From NCBI RefSeq assembly GCF_907164915.1, contig NC_061870.1, forward strand, positions 4,058,273-4,122,272: a stretch of 64,000 nucleotides of DNA. Direction: 5' to 3'. The stretch is from Impatiens glandulifera. Its lineage: Eukaryota > Streptophyta > Magnoliopsida > Ericales > Balsaminaceae. Below are positions 1 through 11,400 of this stretch, piece by piece. The position numbers and the translations under genes are program-made. Under the pieces are notes generated by a model. The model ran no database searches. It worked only from the letters and a program-made list of their open reading frames with translations, and was not told the DNA's origin. Each line of letters starts with the position of its first letter. The first letter of the stretch is position 1.

Positions 1-420
1 ATCTCGTCTAACTACATTTCCCTTCATACTCTGTTTGAAGGAGTTAGACCTTGTTTAACTACGTATCCCTTAAGACTTTGTCTGAAGGAGTTAAATCTCG
101 TCTAACAATGCTTCCCTTCAGACTCCGTCTGAAGGAGTTAGACTTCATCTAACTACGTTTCCCTTTGACTCCGTCTGAAGGAGTTAGACTTCGTCTAACT
201 ATGCTTCCCTTCAGACTCTGTCTAAAGGAGTTAGACCTTGTCTAACTACGCAAGACGTCTAATACAACTTACTTTAGATTGCGTCTAATTTAGCGATGTC
301 TTGTATTTGTTCTTGCACAAAATAAATAGACCACTCAGCTTGAACTTAATAACATCATCAAAATCATGTTCCAAAAAATATAAACGACTTTTATATTGTT
401 TTAAAGTTAATTAAACTATG
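1..420 (-). repeat. LTR fragment with GTCTAA minisatellite
   Basis: Positions 1-250 hold about five tandem copies of a roughly 48-bp unit built from short inverted words (GTCTAA / TTAGAC and CTTCAGAC / GTCTGAAG). The array fades into AT-rich sequence by 420. The same words occur in the U3 region of two clearer LTRs in this window (21.24-21.54 kb in the opposite orientation, and 62.1-62.75 kb in the same orientation), so I infer the U3 end of a minus-strand LTR cut by the window edge. The LTR terminus itself is not sharp here. Confidence 0.6.
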
Positions 421-2289
421 TTTTTCTTAATTAACTTTCTTTCTTTTCTTGATTTAATTTTTCCTAACAAAAAGCCTTTTCCCAACTATCACCAAACTTC
501 GAACCAAAACAAAACTCTAGTGAAAAATATGTTTGTATACTTACTGTGGAGATGGATGTCTCATATGATGAAGTTGTTTGTTTCTACAACGACGTCTACT
601 CTCCAACCCACGAGAAAACCATTCCTCCCGATCGCATTGATGCGGCTCTTGATAGATTTTACCTCAACGTGCTCATTAAGTTTAGACCGGACGACTACTT
701 TTATCCCTCATAAATTGATTCTGATTCATTAACAGGAATAGAAATCCCAGTAATGGACACGTCTCACTACTACTATATGTACGAGGGTATATAAATGGAT
801 GTTGATGGTGAAGATTGAGCTACTAAGAATGCACCCATGAAACAAGAGATAGTGGTAAGTCTGGAGCCTACTGTAATGCAAATGAATTATTTTTCCACAA
901 ATATTGTGTTCGCTCATGACACAACATTGATCACCAATGGATCAACCTTCTTCTAGTAAAGGTTATCCACTCCAATCATTAAGTCTTGAAGCCTCATTCG
1001 GTGATGAGCGATATTGGTACTACATATTTGAATATGAAGAAATGGATGACGCTCTTGTATAACTTCATCATGTAATCTTAGAAGACGATGAGACTCTTGA
1101 CTTTGGAACCCCATTGTTCTCATTAGCTTCCATGTAGGTTAAGAATATAAACTAACACTGGAGATAAAAACATCTCTTGTTGATATATGAAAATTTGATT
1201 ACCTTCATGCATTATTATTTATTATTTATGAGTCCTCTAAATTTGTCCCATTCTTTCGTTGTATGTATCTTCTCTCACTACTTGATAGGAAGAGCCTTAC
1301 ACTAGTATGTGAAGAATTAAAATTTTGTTTTACCAACCACTGATGAATCAAGAGGATCATTTTTTCAAACTTTTAGTATAAATATTATCCAAGTTTTGAC
1401 TATTGAGAGACTAAAATATGTGAGGCAAGGAGAGGAAGAAACATTTGATGCATTGGAGTCGTTGGTATCATTCTACTTTCAATATCGACTCTCATCTTTC
1501 TAGATCAAGGTAGATCAAAATCCTCATGGAAAGCATGAATTAGCAATATTTCATGGTTGTTGTCTTTACGATTTTCACCGACACGACAAGTCTGATTAAT
1601 GCTGGATTTAATATCAACAATGTTCTCGGTCAAAGAAAATAACACAAAGAATCTCTTCATATGCCATCATGATGGAGACAATGAGGCTATAAAAGACAAG
1701 AAAGGAAGGATATAATCCTATCTAAGGATTTTCGTAGATCTCTCTTTTCTAAGGGTCAATTCCTCTTGTCAAATCTCGATTATCTCTATTGTTAAATACT
1801 TTTTGTCAAATGTAATTTAAACAATGATATTAATTGATAATAATGCAGTATGTCTTACCTGTTATTTGAACTTTCTATAAACCTTTGATTCTTGTTTCGT
1901 GCATTTCATGCCAAATTAAAGATTAAAAGTAAAACTAGTTGTAAAAACATCAATCCATGTTAAAGGCATGCTTTCTAAAATGCGTGAAGGATTGTACTCT
2001 TTTATTCTTCTTTAGCTTATAACTAAATTTGAGAGTGTTAATTTTATACACACTCCTAGAAGTAAAAACAGATTCGTTAATGCTCCCTCCACGCTTGTAG
2101 CCATGACACAAATTCATGAAGGAATCAAAATAAAACATCTCAAAATTCAGCAAAGGCATAACATGATTTTTAAGAAACCAATAATCGCCAACACTGTAGT
2201 TGTTGCTAAATCTTAGTTTGAACCTATTTAAGTTTACATTGAGAAGGAAGAGAATCCCTCACATTTTTATAAGAAGAAGATACGATCTC
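421..2289. other. No recognisable gene; decayed repeat DNA
   Basis: AT-rich sequence with only short open stretches. One reading at about 543-710 (containing RIDAALDRFY) and one at about 935-1140 (starting MDQPSSSKGY) look protein-like but match no family I can name. Both are broken by stops. Because a gypsy integrase fossil follows on the same strand at 2.3 kb, this may be older retroelement sequence, but I cannot show that. Confidence 0.4.
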
Positions 2290-3110
2290 TTCTCTAATTC
2301 TCTACAAATTATGTAGTTGTGGCAAGCATTCTTTATCGTTGATCCTTTGATGGAAAAAATATATTTGTGTAGACCAAGAGGAATATATGTGAATCATGGA
2401 AGAAGTCAATTCTACCAATTGTGGTCCACATATGAATAACTTGGCACTTTTTTGAAAAGATTAATTGCATGGTTACTACTGGCAGAATCTAGAGCAAGAT
2501 TGCATTGCCTTTGTCATAAAATGTCATGAATGCTAAATTTATACTAATCTAAAGCAGACTCTTACTTTTTTATTATATAACATGACTTTCTCTTGGCTAA
2601 TTTTGACTTGGAGGGGTGATATTATTGGAAAGATATATCTTCATGCTTCCAATAACCATGAATTTTTTCTTTTTGTCATTGATTACTTTACCAAGTGGGT
2701 AGAGGCTATCACTTTCAGGGTCCTTAAATCCTCCACATGGATAAGTTTATTCAAAACAATATCATCAGTCACCATGTGGTTCCTCATTCGATGATCTCTG
2801 ATAATGACCGACACTTTGAAAGCAAAGTGCTCGAGGTCCTCAATGAATTCAATATTCAACATCACAAGTGTTTGCATGTCGAAATCTTTTAACAATAAGG
2901 TCAAGCCTAAACATTTGATTGTTGGATCTTATTTTTAGTAAAACTAAAGAACTTCAAGATACTAAAGGGAAATTCCTACCACAATGTGAAGAACCCTATA
3001 TTATTAATAAAGTTTTCTCTAGAGGTGCAATTCATCTTTTTTATCATAACGGTGATGAATTCTCTGTTATGTAAAATCTTGACACGCTCAAGAAAATCTA
3101 CATTTGAAGG
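2290..3110 (+). pseudogene. Ty3/gypsy pol fragment (integrase)
   Basis: Plus-strand translation shows, in order, an integrase zinc-binding segment (HGYYWQNLEQD, then CIAFVIKCHEC), the start of the rve core (DYFTKWVEA at about 2680-2705), and the C-terminal tail that follows integrase in gypsy polyproteins (GPYIINKVFSRGA and a DEF motif near 3000-3065). Several in-frame stops and frameshifts break it, and no reverse transcriptase or RNase H is recognisable upstream. The order of segments and the DYFTKWVEA signature are diagnostic of Ty3/gypsy integrase. It is a dead fragment. Confidence 0.8.
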
Positions 3111-5760
3111 CAAATAAGCAAAATCCGAGCTCAAATAGTTTCTGAATCAATGTTCATCCCGAAATGTTGCTTGTTGAACCAATTATTACCCTAATTCACT
3201 GAAGAAATCATCCTTTAGTCTTTCTGTTAAGGAATCATCTCTATTGGATTATTTGCCAATTCTTAGTCTACACTATGGCATTCTAAGTAAATGTGTTAAC
3301 CTTCCTTTGAAATATATTCCAAGCCAGAATTGCTTCAGATATTCTTCTTTGATTATGTGCTTGAATTTCTGAATTATTTCAAGCCAAAACTTCTATAAAA
3401 TAATTCTCAGTGAGTTTGCTTTCTACAACCCTTCAGCACAATGCTACGATTGAAACCTAAAAGATTGTTTAAAAACCTTTAAGCTTATGCTAATGTATTG
3501 TGTTCTTAATATTTCGATTTGGATTTCCTCAATATGAAGACATGATTCTCTATCTACAGAGTTATGTAGGTAACCTCCTAGTAAGTTTGGACCCTTTTAT
3601 CAAGAGGTTTCCCTTTAGAGGAGTGAAGCTTTGGCTTTCAAATCGCACTAGGGACATTCATTGGAAGCATTCATTACGTCCTTCAACAAATCATTCCAGA
3701 ACATTTCCCATCAAATTTAAATTCTAACTCATGAAAACTCTCATTTTCATACTAGAGGAGTTTTGCAGAAATTTTATGCAACCTTTCGCCTAGTCACTAA
3801 GGACATTATCCAACAAATTATGCTCATGACACATCAGGATTTCTAATCCATGCTACGAACTTCTTGAGATGAAATGCATCATACCCCCTAGTTACTATAT
3901 TAAGGATATTGCTCATGGATCATTTATCGAACCCTTTAATCCATGTTTATGACATTTTTCAGAAAAAAGTATTAAATTGCTATCTCAAAACCCTGTAGCC
4001 CAATTGTTAAGAACCCTCTTTTGAGATATTGTTTCTTAACTCTTTGTTTGTTTTGAATTATGAGTATTTCGAACCCACATTTTGGAAATCTTTTAGTTTT
4101 GAATACTAAGGTAACTTCATTCGAATCAACATTATGAAAATCCTTCATCTTTGAAAACTAAAGTAACCTCATTTGAATCCATATTATAGAAAGCCTTTAG
4201 TTTCGAACACTAAGGTAACCTCATTCAAATCCACATTCTAAAAATCTTTCAACTTCGAACGCTAAGATACCCTTAATTGAATCCACATTCTGTTAATTAT
4301 TCAGCTCACTCTAAGGTATCTTGTTGAGCTTACTATTCCATTTCAATCGAACTTACAAGGATATGTGGGAAACCTCCCATCAGGTTCTACCAAAATGTTT
4401 CCTTCATATGAACAAAACTTGAGACCCTCAGTTTACACTAGGGAAATTTTTCTATAAAAATACATGAACATAAATTGCATCACATTAATCATTTATTTGA
4501 GAAAGAATGTATTGTCTATCGTCGTGTAGATCATAATTGCTGACTATTGATCATTTTGAAATGTTTCAAGCTATTCAAAATTTTAAAAGTTCATTTCTAA
4601 AAAATCTTTCAGCATTCAAACCATTGCTTTATCTTTGAAATAAAAGAAATTGAATTACCTTTGGACTTAATTCATATTCAGAGATGATAGGTTGGTAGTC
4701 TATTAAATAGGTTAGGTCAAAAATTTGCGGAAATCTTGTCACCTTGAAGTGAAAAGATAAGGATCTTTCCCATTGATAATAAGAAAGGACATGATGAAAC
4801 GAGTACGCTTTAAGACTGATTCTTAAATAATGTACTATTTCAGATGCAAAGAGAGTTTGAAAACATCCCAGAACGTCTAACATCTTTTAGACTCTATGAA
4901 GCTTAATGATTTTTTAACCAAGTCTCAAGCAAAGAAAAATAGGAAAATCGTTTGAGTTTAAAAAATATAAGATGAAAAGAGATTAAGATTCAAAACTCTG
5001 AGAAACTAAGTAAAAAGAGTCCACAAGCAATGTATTAATCAAAATGTTGAAACAGTAAAAGCACTACTAGGCAATCTTGCTAGGTGTGTTGATCTATCAG
5101 ATAAACCGAGGATACTTCAAATAAAAAACAATGAAATGCTTATGTGAAGGTTGAGGCTTTAAAATCACCATTACAAAATCTCGCTAGGTATGCTAATTTT
5201 GCCAAATACACTTCGATTGCTAAAAATAAAGGTTAAGATTTTGAAATCACAGTTGGGAATTTTTCATTAGACATACTGATTCAATCAAACATTCTGACTA
5301 TAAACTCACTTAAGCTTAGAGTTTTCAAGGATTTATATCTAAAAAATACTCATAAGTAGATTAAATTCTGAAATGATTGGCCCAAGAGATGACTGAATCA
5401 AAGAATCAAATTCTTTATTGTGAGTCAAACTTCGGTTATCAAATAACCCTAAAAAAGTGATTGCTCGTATACAGTTGAAAGATTATTCTAGATAATCTCG
5501 TTTGTGTATAAAAGACAAGATGAGTTAAAACCAATATCCTTTGAAACATTCCAAAACTTTTTACGAGTCTTAAAATGCTGAAGATGTTTCGATCTAGAGT
5601 TAACAACGCAACATTGGGAACAAAATCTTTATTAACTTCTGCATCAAGAAAGAAAAATACTTCTGTATTTATTAGGAGAATTTTTTTTAGCATACTTCAA
5701 TTTAGCCTGAAGTTAATCATGCACTTTTACATGACGAAATCCTAAACACTCTAGTTCATA
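3111..5760. other. Non-coding, AT-rich, probable gypsy LTR-like debris
   Basis: No gene is visible. It lies directly 3' of the gypsy pol tail and contains a local tandem repeat at about 4060-4310, so part may be the degenerate 3' LTR of that element. Termini with TG/CA and a target duplication were not found. Confidence 0.35.
4060..4310. repeat. Degenerate ~65-bp tandem repeat, about 4 copies
   Basis: The phrase CTAAGGTAACCTCATTC followed by GAATCCACATTCT recurs about every 65 bp, with differences between copies (near 4105, 4170, 4208 and 4262). The copies are diverged, so the array is old. No coding potential. Confidence 0.6.
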
Positions 5761-6126
5761 CAGTTAGAATTTGTATCTCTCAAATTTGACCAGCTTGAAA
5801 CAATCTGTAAAAATACAAGAAAGAAGAACACAAGAAGACACAGATTTATAGTGGTTCACTCAAATTGAGCTACGTTCACTTCAGTCACCACCAGATTTCG
5901 CTATGAAGAAGAAGAAGGAATACAGAGTTTTTGCCTCACACTTTATCTCTCTAGAATTATGTCTCTCACTTGTAAAGCCTTAATAATGACATATTTATAG
6001 GGCAAATATTCAGGTAATAAACCTAAATAACTTTGATCAGGACCAAGCCCAAAACCAAAAAAAAACCCAATAAACTCTAATTAACAATGTAGAGTTTATT
6101 ATAAGTGTAGGCTCCATAATTCAACA
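5761..6126 (-). repeat. 3' LTR of truncated copia element (family A)
   Basis: This 366-bp block matches, in reverse complement, the LTRs of the full-length copia element at 38.11-42.81 kb along its whole length. It starts TGTTGAATTATGG on the minus strand at 6126. Its other end is CTAACTG where the intact family has CCTAACA, so the terminal CA has mutated. It lies immediately downstream (minus sense) of the matching RNase H fossil, as a 3' LTR should. Confidence 0.85.
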
Positions 6127-7186
6127 ATCTCCCACTTCGAGACTAACTTCATCATCTCTTGATCAGTAGTGATTTTCCATCCGGTGTCTTAACGAAGAAG
6201 ACCAACTGAAGTTGCACACAAATTCAGTTTCTCATTTGTCACAGCTTTCGTCAACATATCAGCTGGATTCCTACTCCCGAGAATCTTCTCAAGAGCTAAT
6301 ACTCCATCTTCTAAAGCTCACCGGATGAAATGATAACGAACCTGTATATGCTTTGTCCTGCCATGATAAACAGGATTCTTTTCAAATGAATGGCACTCTA
6401 ACTGTCGCATCGTAACACACTTCCCTTGTAGTCTTGACCCAATTCTAGCAAAAAGGGTTGTAACTACATCATCTCCTTAGCAGCCTCTGTCACAACAACA
6501 TACTCTGCCTCACAACTAGAAAGAGCAACAATCTTCTGCAATTTTGAAACCCAACTGATTGCAGTACTTCCCAGAGTATAAATGTACCATGTTGTGCTCT
6601 TCCTACTATCAACATCACCACCATTGTCAGCATCAATATATCCTTTCACACCCATATTAGACTTTCGAAAACACAAAGCGAGACATGTACTTCCTCTTAA
6701 GTATTGTAGTATCCACTTTACTGCTTCCCAATGTTGTCTACCCGAGTTTCTCATGAACCTGGTAACAACTCCCACTGCATGTGCAATGTCTGGTCTTGTA
6801 CAAATCATTGCATACATAATACAACCAATGGTAGAGGCATACGGAATAGTGGCCATGTAATTTTTCTCCTCCTCTATTGAAGGCGAATGATCTTTAGATA
6901 GTCTGAAGTGACTAGCTAAGGGGGTAGCAGCTGGTTTTGAATTATACAAGTTAAACCTGTTAAGAACTTTCTTCATATATTCTTCTTGTAAAAGCTTGAG
7001 AACTTCTTCATCCCTGAAAAGCCTCATCCCAAGGATTTGTTTTGCAGCACCCAAATCCTTCATTGCAAACTTTTCAGACAACTCTTTCTTGAGCTTGTTA
7101 ATCTCATACAAGCTTTATCCAGCAATCAACATGTCAACGAAGAGGAGTAGAATAATGTACGATTTATCAAAGCTCTTGATATAGCA
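6127..7186 (-). pseudogene. Ty1/copia pol fragment: RT C-terminus and RNase H (family A)
   Basis: The minus-strand reading is open for about 215 residues from 7111 to 6464. It begins just after the YVDD active-site region (here decayed) with YEINKLKKELSEKF and runs through the RT connection (MKDLGAAKQILG, CTRPDIAHAVG) into RNase H (KSTTWYIYTLG, SSCEAEYV). It is nearly collinear with the copia element at 41.4-42.2 kb. A short degenerate tail leads to the LTR at 6126. Gag, protease, integrase and the first half of RT are missing: at about 7186 the sequence switches abruptly to a different copia family. It cannot encode a working polyprotein. Confidence 0.9.
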
Positions 7187-9076
7187 TGGACAATCTTACC
7201 CTTGGTGTTATCACCGAATGTGATTCTAGATCCAGATTCTTTCACAATGTTGGTTAAAAGCTTGCTATTACCGGTCATGTTCCTTGAGCATCCACTATCC
7301 AAGTATCATTATGAATTCTCCAGGTATCTGACTTGTTTACCCTGCAAAGTAAAACTATTTATACCTTTTGGTACCCACATTTAATTTGGTTCACAGTTGA
7401 TCAGCCCTTTATGGATCCATACTTGTGTAATCTTGATGAATCTCCCTGTGTTAGTCTTAATAAGTCTTCTTACATTAGGCTTGACATCTCTCTGTCTACT
7501 TTCAGATGAGTCATAATATCTTGAGGGTAAGTTTTGTTAATACCTCTTTGAATGCTTGTCATGTTTCCATTCGACCGGCTGGCTTTCCTTCTCTCAAGAC
7601 TAAGCCACCTTAACTTGTTGGTTTGCTCCACATATTTAGTTCCTTTTTAATTATTGACTCATCTATATCGTGACTTACTTGAATGTCAATTGAGGTACCC
7701 TTGACAAAGTTTATGGAAAGAATATGCCTTTCTTTGGTTTCAACTCCATGCATGACTTGTCGGGGTTGTTGTTGTCATATCCTAGTCTAAACTTGTAATT
7801 GGAAGACCTTTGATGCCTCATAATTTGGTTGATCGCATCCCCAGACTTAGTCCATGCAGTAATCACGTAGTTGGTTCTCTCGTTTTCCTTGGTCAACAGT
7901 TGAACTATCTCCTTGAGCTTCTTGTTCTTAGAGGATAATTCATATGTTTCCCGGATTGTATTGTCTGGTTGAGTTGAAGCAAGGACGGCTAGTTTCCTTT
8001 ACTCAATGACCATGTCATTGAGTGCAATAACTAGTTCGTCTCGAGTGAACTCTTTAGAGGCAATGTCAAATACATGTTCATAGTTGGCCATGAAACACTT
8101 GACTTCTTCATTATCACTATCTGAATCACTTTAATCTCATTCGCTTTTGATCTCCTCTTCCAGAATTAATTTCTGATCCTTTTAAGTTTATGATCAGCTG
8201 TCTTCTTGTTGTCTCTTCTTGGCTTCCGATATTCCGACTTGTATTGTTCTAAAGTATCACAATTGAAACAACGAATGTCAGCCTTGTATTCATTAGAGTT
8301 GTTGTTGTTGTGGTAAGACGAGTTGGATTAATTTTTCTTCATGAATCTGCCAAACTTCTTCACGAGTAAGGTCATTCCATCTTCGCTGAACTGCTCAGCT
8401 GACTTGATAGGCTCAGGAGTTGTTGGCTCCATAGATGACACCAATGCCGTAGTTACATTCGATGATGAAGGTTCATCTTCATTTCATGAATTCATCTCGA
8501 ACTCATAAGCTTTTAGATCAGCTAGCAAGTCGTAGAGCTTCATTTTGTTGAGGTCTTTTGACTCCCTCATTGCTACAGTTTTGAAATCCCACTCCATGGG
8601 CAGAGCACTCATGACTTTTATTGCAGCCTCTCTGTTTGTGTAAGTCTTGCCTAGTGTAGAAAGAGTAGTGATAATCTTGCTGAATCTCCCATCGAATTTA
8701 GTCATCGTTTCTCCAAGGCGCAACTTAATGTTGTCAAACTGTTGTGTGGCAAGCATGAGTTTTTTTCTTTGGTTTGCTCATTCCCTTCACAAAGTCGAGT
8801 CAACTTCTCCCAGATTTCTTTGGCAGATTTGTATGATATGATGTAGTTGAACATGTTATCATCCAAAGTTTTGTAAAAAATGTATTTGGCCATGTTGTCG
8901 AGGTTGTTCTTTCTCTTATCTTCATTGGTCCACTCCGATCTATCCTTCTCAATCTTTATCGGGCCTTCGGTGATGACAAACCACATGTCATCGTCTGTGG
9001 CAGCAAGATGAGCTTGGACTCTTGCCTTCCACGCGACATAATTTTCTTTTGAGAACATGAGAACCTTGTTGGTCAT
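7187..9076 (-). pseudogene. Ty1/copia gag-protease fragment (UBN2-type family)
   Basis: The minus strand starts at an ATG at 9076 (MTNKVLMFSKENYVAWKARV) and shows a UBN2/DUF4219-type gag. It is shifted in frame at about 8730-8755 and continues with TMTKFDGRFSKIITTLSTLG and KDLNKMKLYDLLADLKAYE to about 8484. A degenerate zinc knuckle (CFNCDTLEQYK) is near 8270. Coiled-coil and linker sequence runs to about 7711. A retropepsin-like segment (DTWIVD, then CSRNMTGNSKLL after a 1-nt slip) lies near 7200-7320. Frameshifts and stops kill it. The related plus-strand copy is at 18.8-20.1 kb. It ends in a chimeric junction with family A pol at about 7184-7188. Confidence 0.85.
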
Positions 9077-9129
9077 TGACCTTGCTGACTACGTTGAACG
9101 CTTACACACACTTCGTTTGATATTAACTC

Positions 9130-10569
9130 TGTTAGAAGTTAATATCAGTTTCTATTCTACGCAAGTCGTCACAAACTCTTGAATGGAGTTCAAGTGCGGA
9201 AAAAATTGTTTCGACTTGAAGTAACACAACAGGATTAGAATGATGCAATATAAAGCAACACAAAACCCAAAATATGTTTATGGATGTTCGGAGAAGGATA
9301 TTCACTAGAATATTTGGTTAGATACAACACTTGTACAAACCTAGTTGAACAACCAGGACTTAGTTACTGTCTGTTTTCGAACTCCTAGCACACACACCCT
9401 ATTGAACAAAAACAAATTTTGTCAACTTACAATGCTAACCAACTCACATAGAATAGGTAGTATGTAATACAAATGTAAAACTCTTGTAAACTTGAAAGCT
9501 TTAAGGGCTTTAAGAGCTTGAGAGAGATTTATTAAGGCAATTGATATTTCAAGGATTCGTAAAGCTTGTTACGTAAAAGGTTCGTGTTGCGTTCAGTATG
9601 TATAAGAAAGTTGTCCTTTATCTTCTTAAGTAGGAAGATGTCAATGGATATATTTGCTTCTCAACAGATATATCTATTTCATAGGATATATGTCTTGATC
9701 TTGATTGGTTGAGTTCCAGAAAAGTACGTCAGGGAGAATCCTCTTTGATCTTGTCTATACTTGGATAATAATAAGCCAAAATATTCATTAATGTGATTGC
9801 AATAAACGAGGAGTGTATATCTTAGAATATTTGACTTATCTTTGGTTTTCTTAGCATAGCTTTGTTGCTCCCAAAAAGGTCTTCATCAGTCTTTGCACAG
9901 AAATGGAAACAATTGTTGACGATGCATTAAGCTGACTTCTGATAAAAACTGGAAGCATTCCAATGTAGCACCGAAATGGCAAAGTATCGGACATGCTCCA
10001 ATTTGATATACGGCCGAAATCATAAAATAACTTGACACTTATTATATAAAACCGATTATATAATATCGGATGTGTGTTTATATATAACTGAATTATAAAA
10101 CTGGAAGTCATAAACTACCGGATGCGTGTTTTGCAAAAAGTTGATTTGCCAAAATACTGAATGCGTGCCTTGATATAAAATCGATGAATATAATGTCGGT
10201 TACGCTTCAATATAAAACCGAAGTACAAATTGTCGCTTATACTTTGATAAAATACTGACTTCTTATAATACCGGCTACGCTTCTGTAAAGACAATTATAT
10301 AATACCGGATGTGTTTAGTATAATACTAAAGTGCTAAATAATTGGATACGTCTTCACAAAATGCCGATATTGTAAAATGACAATTTTTTAGATAATATCG
10401 AAAGCTTTTTGCATAATACCAGACTTTGATCAAATATCGATATTAATCAAATACCGGACATTTTTTCTTTCCGGTTATCTTTAATCTGCACATGATTAAA
10501 TTTACACAATTAAGTTCTTATTTAATAGCTATTTAACACTAATGATTAATTAATTATTGTTACTTAACA
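9130..10569 (-). repeat. Copia LTR, ~1.44 kb, family B (copy with ATAAAACCG minisatellite)
   Basis: On the minus strand the block starts TGTTAAGTAAC at 10569, directly after a purine-rich tract. It ends near TTCTAACA at 9130, about 55 bp before the gag start. The region 9170-9560 (guanine-poor end with TTCGGAGAAGGATATTCACTAG and TTGAACAAC words) is clearly homologous to the ends of the LTRs at 13.9-15.3, 20.9-22.7 and 61.2-62.9 kb. Its U3 half differs completely from theirs, being a private minisatellite. The exact 3' end is uncertain because the other copies carry about 80 further bases ending in GATCC(C/T)AACA. Confidence 0.7.
9940..10450. repeat. U3 minisatellite, ATAAAACCGA / CGGATGCGT type
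   Basis: About ten diverged copies of a ~50-bp unit combining TATAAAACCGA(T/A) with TAATACCGGATGCGTGTTT. It is confined to the U3 part of the surrounding LTR and absent from sister LTRs, which carry other repeats in the same place. Confidence 0.7.
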
Positions 10570-10571
10570 AT

Positions 10572-10588
10572 TTCTCCCTTTTTGATTA
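10572..10588 (-). other. Polypurine tract next to LTR start
   Basis: The minus strand reads AATCAAAAAGGGAGAAAT immediately before the LTR start TGTTAAG. The same tract precedes the LTRs at 13913 and 20941. In LTR retroelements this is the plus-strand primer and marks a 3' LTR. Here gag also follows the LTR on its other side, so this LTR is joined to internal sequence on both sides. Confidence 0.75.
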
Positions 10589-10669
10589 TTTAAACTAAAT
10601 ATTCAAAACATGGTAATTTTATAATTGTTGGTTAATTATCCTAAGTTAATTAGCTACTTTATTCTAATA

Positions 10670-10835
10670 GTCTTTATATCCCATTCTCTAGGCAGGGCAC
10701 TCATGACTTTGATTGCAACCTCTCTGTTTCCATATGTCTTACCCAGAGTAGTGATATCAACGATAATTCTACTGAATTTTTCATCGAATTCAGTCATTTT
10801 CTCTCTGGGACGCATCGTGACGCATCGAAATAGAT
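10670..10835 (-). pseudogene. Copia gag fragment (UBN2 region)
   Basis: The minus strand encodes a short open segment containing KMTEFDEKFSRIIVDI and GNREVAIKVMSALPREWD. It is collinear with the UBN2 gag of the copies at 8.5-8.75 kb and 19.07-19.25 kb. It ends within 100 bp of the polypurine tract at 10588, so everything from gag to the 3' end of pol is deleted in this copy. No start codon or flanking gag sequence survives. Confidence 0.8.
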
Positions 10836-11400
10836 TTTTTTAATCTAGCTGATAGAAGAGTCGCTTGATGACATTGTACATCAGACGAGGCTATGCTTAA
10901 GCAACTTGTAATTTCATTAGAGTATATTAACTCAGCTAATATGCAAAGTCTGTTGTCTGCACTATATATCAGTTGAATACTATGCGCTATCAGCTGAGTA
11001 CTTCAACTCAGCTGATGAGTTGGGTAAGATGCCAAGCATAGTATTAGTAGAGTAGTGACACTCAACTAAAATACAAGGCATGCGGACAGCACGGTCCGTC
11101 AGCTATCTTAGTGAGTATCATATGACTACTCTTAAGCTCAATGGAACAGTATTTCAACTTTATCAATACGTTGTCGCATTATCTCTCTTAGGATAATGAA
11201 CGGTCACATTTTAAAAATAAATATTTCCCTTTATTTATTTTTAAAATAACATGAAGACATGTGGACTGTCATGTTATATAAATATGTGACCAACATTTCT
11301 AAACGACTCACCATCTCAAAAGCAATTTGTATGCTCTCTTGCGATCTAAACCTTAACCCTAACTTTCTTCATCTTCTCTCTAAAATCCTAAGCTTCTGAA
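10836..11400. other. Non-coding; scattered CAGCTGA words, then leader-like sequence
   Basis: From 10850 to 11110 the words CAGCTGA / TCAGCTGAGT recur irregularly. They resemble the minisatellite of the LTR at 13.9-15.3 kb, so this may be the remnant of that element's other LTR. From about 11310 to 11400 the sequence turns pyrimidine-rich before an ATG at 11401, as a plant 5' leader would. No promoter is asserted. Confidence 0.35.

Noticed and set aside
418..732. A 104-residue reading near the left edge
   Set aside because: Low complexity in part, no recognisable domain, no flanking gene structure. It may be chance.
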